From: Kiritimatiellia bacterium
GTDB taxonomy: Bacteria > Verrucomicrobiota > Kiritimatiellia > RFP12 > UBA1067
DNA: 10,761 nucleotides
Assembly (NCBI GenBank): GCA_024405255.1
Contig: JAKSOY010000157.1
Location: forward strand, 1-10,761
Direction: 5' to 3'
Numbering within the stretch: the stretch's first letter is position 1; each line of letters begins with the position of its first letter. Shown piece after piece: positions 6,531-10,761 of the stretch. A program made the translations under genes and the position numbers. Under the pieces are notes generated by a model, which ran no database searches, was not told the DNA's origin, and was given only the letters and a program-made list of their open reading frames with translations.

Positions 6531-9500
6531 AGATGTCTCCTGCGTAAAGCTGCGTGAACGTGACGACAAACCCCTTCGTCGCGAGGTCCTTGCCGCTCAT
6601 CTCCGCCACCCGCGCGCCATCCGGCGCACGCGTCACACGATAGACCGCCGCCGGATCCAAGGCCGGAACCACGACGACACGCGACGGCTCCATCGCCCCC
6701 TGGCGGAACACGCCCACGAGTCCCCCGCCCTTCGTCTCGTCGTTGAGGCGGGCGAAACCATCCCACGCGCCTTCGGCCGGCTCTCCGAATCCCGGCAGAT
6801 CCTGCCGGAAGGACATGATGCCATGGCGCTGTTCAAGTCCCTTGAGCCACACGGCATGGCGCCGATACTCGGCCCGCTCATCGGGCGTCAACTGGCGCGG
6901 ATCGCCCAGCATGATCGGCAGCGTACCCGTCAGCGACTTCCACGAAAGGATGTGGTCTTCGCCGTTCATATGGAGATTGCCGATCACAAGGGAGGTCGGT
7001 GGCAGCGCGGGCGAACGTTCCCACGCATAGCCGCGCATGCGCAGCGTGCCAATGGGCGGACGCGTTTCGATGTTGGACAGCCAGTTCCCTTCGGCGTGGC
7101 GCGCAAAACCATAGTCCATCAACTGCAGCTTGCCGGCCGTCTCGAACGTGCAGTCGATGAAGAGGTCCGGCGCGGCACGATGCAGATCGTCGAAGAGTTC
7201 AAGCGCACGCCGGTAGATGACATCAAAGGAACTCGCTTGATCGCGGTGGCCCGGATGGAGGCTCGCATAGCAACCGCTGCGCGCGTTGTCGTAGACATAG
7301 GCGCTAGTGGCGATCGCGAGATCGAGTTTGACGTAGGCAAGGCCGTGCTCGCGGACGAGCGTCAGGATTTTCTCGCGGATATAGTCGGTCCAATCCGTCC
7401 CCAGGCAGGCCGTGGACGAGTCGAGTCCGCCACCGTGGAGATTGGCGGGCTTGCCGCTCGGATCGAGCGTCATCCACTCGGGATGCTCACGGTAGGGATG
7501 GCTCGAACGGTCCGCAAGCGCCAGACTCACCCAGAGGCCCGGCTTCATGCCCAGCGACTTGATGTAGTCGAAGACGGGACGCAGCCCGTTCGGGAATTTC
7601 TTCGGATCGACGGTCCAGTCGCCGCGATAGTCGGGACGGCCCTTCGGCGAATCGAAGTTGACCTGCCATCCGTCGTCGATCACGAACTCTTCGATGCCGC
7701 ACTCCGCCGCCGCCTTCGCAAGTTCGCGGATGTTCTGTTCATTGATGTTGCGGCGGAACGGCACCCAGGTGTTGTAGACGAACATCGGCTTGTGCGGAAT
7801 CTGCTCGATGCGCGTGCCCATGTACTTGCGCCAGTAGGTCTGCACCGTGGTGTTCACGACCTTCTGCGGATTGTTCGTCTGGTCGTAGGGCGCCGTGAAG
7901 ACGGCGTCGCTCGTCCAGGTGCGTCCCGCCGCCAGCCATGTGCGGAACGGATAGGGCTGATCGGGGAATGTCGTTCCCACATGCAGCACGTTCCCATTCT
8001 GAAACGTCTTCGTGTGCTTCAACACGCCCGGCGTCTCGTTGCCGACGGCGATTCCGTTCAACGCCGACTGGTTGTGGATGATGACAAGCGGATCGTTCCA
8101 GTCGCCATCATACGGACCCTGCGCGCGGTAGCGTCCATATTGGCGGAACGTCACGGACGATGTGCAGCCGATCGCCAGCGGAATGTCTTCGACATTCACG
8201 GCCTCGACTTTCAGATCGTCCGTTCCGAGATTCGTCACGGCGAGCGTCTTGCGTATCAGCGGAAGATCGGGATAGAGCGTATAGGTGAGCGCGAGCTGGA
8301 ACGCACCCGTCGGTTCCGTGAGGGTGACGGTCGTCTGGCGTCCGCCATTCGCCAGCGTGCGCGTCGTCGTCGCGATGTCTTTCCACGTATTGTTGCCGCG
8401 ATAGAAACAGTCGTTGATCATCACGGCGAATTCGCTGACCCGCGCGCGCGTGTTGAGGTACTCGCGAGTGGACTTGTCCAGGAAGCGGTACGACGTGGTC
8501 GCAAGACGGCCGTTCGCCGTTGAAAGCACACGGCGCACGAGTCCGTTGTCGAGCACGATCGTATTGTCCTTCACCGGGGCGGCGGCGCGCGGATTCTGGA
8601 GGAAATAGAAGAAGCCGTCCTCTGCGCCCACGAGCAGATCCGGCACGCCATTGCCATCGAAATCGCAGGCGGTCGGCGCCGTGGTATGGCCCGCCAGGCG
8701 TGTCTTGCCCAATGCGCCGCAATTCTCGAAGCGCCACGTCCCGTCCTTCGCTTCGACCTGGCGCAGAAGATCCGCGTTCTGTCCGTTGACGATCAGGTCG
8801 AGACGTCCGTCGCCATCCCAATCCGTCGCGCAGAGCTTGCGGCGACCGCTTCCGCCCGCCGCCTTCGCATTGAGCCGCATCGGCGTACCGTCCTTCCAGC
8901 AGAACGCGCGGCGCGGCGCCTTGAGGACGAGCTTGCCGTTCACGCGGGCGCGTTCAAAGAGGCAGAGGTAGCCTTCTGCATCGAGCATCACGAGATCGAC
9001 GAGTCCGTCGCCCGTCCAGTCCAACGCGAGCGGCGTCGTACGCCACTGCGTGAGCAGGGACTTACCTTTCGGACGGCGGAACCCCCATTTCTGCGCGGGC
9101 TGTGAGCCCGTCCACTCGACCTCGACCGGACGCGGGGATTCAAGTTCCAGCGCACCGGCGCGGCCGGGATTGCGGAGCCACAGGACATCGCCCGTGATGC
9201 CGTTCACGAGCAGGTCCTTGAACCCGTCGCCGTCCCAATCCGCAACCGAGACGACCGTGTAGCCCCACTTCGCTTCGCAGGGGCCTTGAATCGACCCGTT
9301 TTCACCCGCCTGGATGCGAATCGGATTCGCCTTCACGAATCCGTTCTTCGTCTGCGGAATCGGCCAGTCCTTCCCCGCGAAACTGAGCAACACGGGCTTG
9401 CCCCAACGCGGACGCGACACGCCGGCGCCGCTCTTGTTCTCGATGAACGCGAGATACCCGGCGGAGTTTCCGCAGATGAGGTCCTCGTCGCCGTCACCAT

Positions 9501-10554
9501 CCCAGTCCACGGCGACCGGTGTTGCGAGCGCGCCGAACTTCAGACTATCCATACGCTGGCGGAAGTAGCGCGGCGCCGCAAAGACGGGCGGCTGTCCCGC
9601 CTTGGACGCACCCTTGTTCTCAATGAACGCGACGCGTCCATCTTCATCGCCGCAAATGAGATCGAGGTCGCCGTCGCGGTCCCAGTCGACCGCCGAAGGC
9701 GTGATCATCTGCAGATCCATGTGCAGACGCTTCCCGTCGGCCGTCGTCAACTTGCGGCCCTGCGCGAAAGAAGGCGAGGTGCGCGTACCGATGTTTTCAA
9801 AGTAGGTGAAGTCGTCCATGAAGGACCCGCAGATCAGATCGAGGTCGCCGTCGCCATCCCAATCCGCCGCCATCGGCATCGGATTGCCAAACGTATGAAG
9901 CGGCGCACCATCCTTGAGGGTCACCCGCACGGCCGGCGCGTATTCGGCGTTCGGGCCCTCCCCCTTCAGGTTGCGGCACACATAGACAAAACCGTTCAGC
10001 GGCCCCTTCACCCAATTGCCCTGCGCGTCATAGGCGTTGTCCCAACCGTAGGAGGTGTAGTCCTCGACGCCGACGAGCAGATCGTCGCGTCCGTCGCCAT
10101 CCCAATCGACAAGCCGCCACACGTTGCCGCGCACATTCGCCGAATGGATGTTGGCCTTCAATCCCTTGAACGCCGTCGCGGCCGTACCCCGGTCAAACGG
10201 ATTCCAGTTTGCGGAACCGGGCGTCAGCACAACCGGCTTGCCGCCCTGCACGTAGCTCACGGCGATGTTGCCCGAACCTGGACCGATCTTCTTGCCGGCG
10301 TTGAAGACAGGAAACGGGTCCTTGCTGTCCTTCCCGGGATTCTCGAAAAACCAATCGCCCCGAGACGGCACACAGGGCGACGAGACGACAAGGTCGAGAT
10401 CGCCGTCACCATCATAGTCGAGCACCAACGGCCAGGCCCACAAGCCCACGCCGAGATCCGTCGATACCGAATCGTTGTACGACATGCGCACAAAATCACC
10501 CGCCCACAGTCCGCCGACGACGCAGACCGCCAAACTCGCCATCAATCTTTTCAT
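6508..10554 (-). CDS. Exported FG-GAP/VCBS repeat protein fused to a GH36-type alpha-galactosidase domain
   Basis: The 1348-residue product has a signal peptide (KR, then a hydrophobic stretch to about residue 18). Nine DxDxDGxxDL calcium-type repeats follow, starting at residues 46, 150, 231, 290, 350, 439, 512, 578 and 631, and are expected to form an FG-GAP beta-propeller. A beta-sandwich lies at about 665-920 and a TIM barrel at about 921-1245. VIDDGW (958-963) and YVKLDLA with the candidate nucleophile Asp1078 are typical of glycoside hydrolase family 36; family members hydrolyse alpha-galactosides. The segment where the acid/base Asp is normally found reads GNWLSN, so Asn1161 may replace it. 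The C-terminal ~100 residues look like the usual all-beta domain. ATG at 10554 has GGAGG four bases upstream. Substrate is unknown; the propeller may bind carbohydrate or the cell surface. Confidence 0.88.
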   Translation of the reverse strand: MKRLMASLAVCVVGGLWAGDFVRMSYNDSVSTDLGVGLWAWPLVLDYDGDGDLDLVVSSPCVPSRGDWFFENPGKDSKDPFPVFNAGKKIGPGSGNIAVSYVQGGKPVVLTPGSANWNPFDRGTAATAFKGLKANIHSANVRGNVWRLVDWDGDGRDDLLVGVEDYTSYGWDNAYDAQGNWVKGPLNGFVYVCRNLKGEGPNAEYAPAVRVTLKDGAPLHTFGNPMPMAADWDGDGDLDLICGSFMDDFTYFENIGTRTSPSFAQGRKLTTADGKRLHMDLQMITPSAVDWDRDGDLDLICGDEDGRVAFIENKGASKAGQPPVFAAPRYFRQRMDSLKFGALATPVAVDWDGDGDEDLICGNSAGYLAFIENKSGAGVSRPRWGKPVLLSFAGKDWPIPQTKNGFVKANPIRIQAGENGSIQGPCEAKWGYTVVSVADWDGDGFKDLLVNGITGDVLWLRNPGRAGALELESPRPVEVEWTGSQPAQKWGFRRPKGKSLLTQWRTTPLALDWTGDGLVDLVMLDAEGYLCLFERARVNGKLVLKAPRRAFCWKDGTPMRLNAKAAGGSGRRKLCATDWDGDGRLDLIVNGQNADLLRQVEAKDGTWRFENCGALGKTRLAGHTTAPTACDFDGNGVPDLLVGAEDGFFYFLQNPRAAAPVKDNTIVLDNGLVRRVLSTANGRLATTSYRFLDKSTREYLNTRARVSEFAVMINDCFYRGNNTWKDIATTTRTLANGGRQTTVTLTEPTGAFQLALTYTLYPDLPLIRKTLAVTNLGTDDLKVEAVNVEDIPLAIGCTSSVTFRQYGRYRAQGPYDGDWNDPLVIIHNQSALNGIAVGNETPGVLKHTKTFQNGNVLHVGTTFPDQPYPFRTWLAAGRTWTSDAVFTAPYDQTNNPQKVVNTTVQTYWRKYMGTRIEQIPHKPMFVYNTWVPFRRNINEQNIRELAKAAAECGIEEFVIDDGWQVNFDSPKGRPDYRGDWTVDPKKFPNGLRPVFDYIKSLGMKPGLWVSLALADRSSHPYREHPEWMTLDPSGKPANLHGGGLDSSTACLGTDWTDYIREKILTLVREHGLAYVKLDLAIATSAYVYDNARSGCYASLHPGHRDQASSFDVIYRRALELFDDLHRAAPDLFIDCTFETAGKLQLMDYGFARHAEGNWLSNIETRPPIGTLRMRGYAWERSPALPPTSLVIGNLHMNGEDHILSWKSLTGTLPIMLGDPRQLTPDERAEYRRHAVWLKGLEQRHGIMSFRQDLPGFGEPAEGAWDGFARLNDETKGGGLVGVFRQGAMEPSRVVVVPALDPAAVYRVTRAPDGARVAEMSGKDLATKGFVVTFTQLYAGDIFEISRIK

Positions 10555-10573
10555 ATGTCCTCCATTGCGGAGG
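10555..10573 (-). promoter_or_regulatory. Shine-Dalgarno site within an inverted repeat before the glycosidase gene
   Basis: The ribosome site GGAGG (10563-10559) is four bases before the ATG. It is matched by CCTCC at 10573-10569 across a 5-base loop. The predicted transcription start (about 10569) leaves most of the upstream arm out of the mRNA, so occlusion in RNA is doubtful. The leader would be only about 15 nt. Confidence 0.6.
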
Positions 10574-10575
10574 TT

Positions 10576-10604
10576 ATTATACCAAAAACCAAGGCAGGCC
10601 GCAA
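10576..10604 (-). promoter_or_regulatory. Sigma-70-type promoter of the glycosidase/pseudouridine synthase pair
   Basis: On the minus strand the -35 is TTGCGG (10604-10599), the spacer is 17 bases, and the -10 is TATAAT (10581-10576) with an upstream TGG giving the extended form. The expected start is near 10569. It is the best promoter match I noticed in the window and points directly at the ATG at 10554. Confidence 0.7.
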
Positions 10605-10621
10605 AACCGTTGAATCGGGTA

Positions 10622-10665
10622 AATGTTCGAATGGTCGAATGTTCGAATGGGTGAATGTGCGAATG
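10622..10665. repeat. 8-bp tandem repeat array
   Basis: The plus strand holds five consecutive 8-bp units: AATGTTCG, AATGGTCG, AATGTTCG, AATGGGTG, AATGTGCG, then a partial AATG. Every unit starts with AATG and most end in CG. It lies between the possible gene tail at the right edge and the -35 of the glycosidase promoter. No spacer structure is present, so it is a simple degenerate tandem array. Confidence 0.8.
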
Positions 10666-10695
10666 AGGCTTTGTACGAGATGGCGCTGAAGGCGA

Positions 10696-10761
10696 TCAAC
10701 TCTCGCAGTCGATCGTGTAGCCGACCTTCTTGGCGAGCGTCTCGATGCCCTACACTCCCGC
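10696..10761 (-). CDS. Possible C-terminal tail of an upstream gene (partial, frame uncertain)
   Basis: On the minus strand the last 17 codons before a TGA at 10698-10696 read GIETLAKKVGYTIDCES, which looks like real protein with high-GC codon use. A TAG in the same frame at 10752-10750 interrupts it nine bases before the window edge. Either the tail belongs to a broken gene, or the last bases of the window are unreliable, as at a contig end, or the resemblance is accidental. I do not recognise the family. Confidence 0.25.

Noticed and set aside
6028..8523. 831-codon plus-strand open frame, with further long plus-strand frames at 4067-5248 and 9286-10689
   Set aside because: They lie opposite well-supported genes, are rich in Arg/His/Pro as antisense frames of GC-rich genes are, and show no recognisable domain.
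10492..10554. Lipoprotein signal on the glycosidase (LAVC near residue 11)
   Set aside because: Val before Cys does not fit a lipobox, and the Cys is too close to the N-terminus within the hydrophobic stretch; an ordinary signal peptide fits better.
10559..10573. RNA hairpin hiding the glycosidase ribosome site
   Set aside because: With the predicted start near 10569 the upstream CCTCC arm is mostly not transcribed.
10622..10665. CRISPR array
   Set aside because: Units are 8 bp with no spacers and no cas genes.

Overview
The window looks like bacterial chromosome from a GC-rich, Gram-negative-type organism that makes strong use of Shine-Dalgarno sites. Several traits together point weakly to the PVC superphylum (Kiritimatiellota, Lentisphaerota, Verrucomicrobiota). 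These are a huge exported glycosidase carrying FG-GAP/VCBS calcium-type repeats, short tandem repeats in gaps, and an in-frame palindromic repeat reading 'HAESAE' in a coding region. The assignment is inference from style, not from a marker gene. Every well-supported gene lies on the minus strand, so the transcription order runs from high to low coordinates.

Right part (10761 to 5805). At the edge is a short possible gene tail, then an 8-bp tandem repeat array. A good promoter (TTGCGG, 17 bp, extended TATAAT) follows and drives a 1348-codon gene for an exported protein. That protein has nine calcium-type repeats followed by an alpha-galactosidase-like (GH36-type) catalytic region. Its 3' end overlaps the start of a pseudouridine synthase gene of the RluA family, which lacks an S4 domain and probably starts at a TTG behind a strong Shine-Dalgarno site.

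Middle part (5804 to 5143). About 520 bp separate the pseudouridine synthase from the next operon. They contain a plus-strand remnant of an IS30-type helix-turn-helix and a minus-strand extended -10 promoter. Downstream of that promoter is a leader of roughly 325 nt with long self-complementarity: five collinear stems in 131 nt, a separate 12-bp hairpin and an alternative pairing partner. The leader ends at a 45-codon ORF that resembles the first residues of a type I methyltransferase (HsdM) but has no methyltransferase domain.

Left part (5146 to 1). A tightly packed type I restriction cluster reads fic, hsdS, an AlbA_2/HATPase_c_4 gene, then hsdR, which is cut by the window edge. The genes overlap or are separated by a few bases. 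The specificity subunit has two target-recognition domains of visibly lower GC, and its linker carries the palindromic repeat insertion. No intact hsdM is present in the window. The cluster is therefore either crippled for modification, served by hsdM elsewhere (for example beyond the left edge), or repurposed. The most interesting unexplained object is the structured leader at about 5331-5606.
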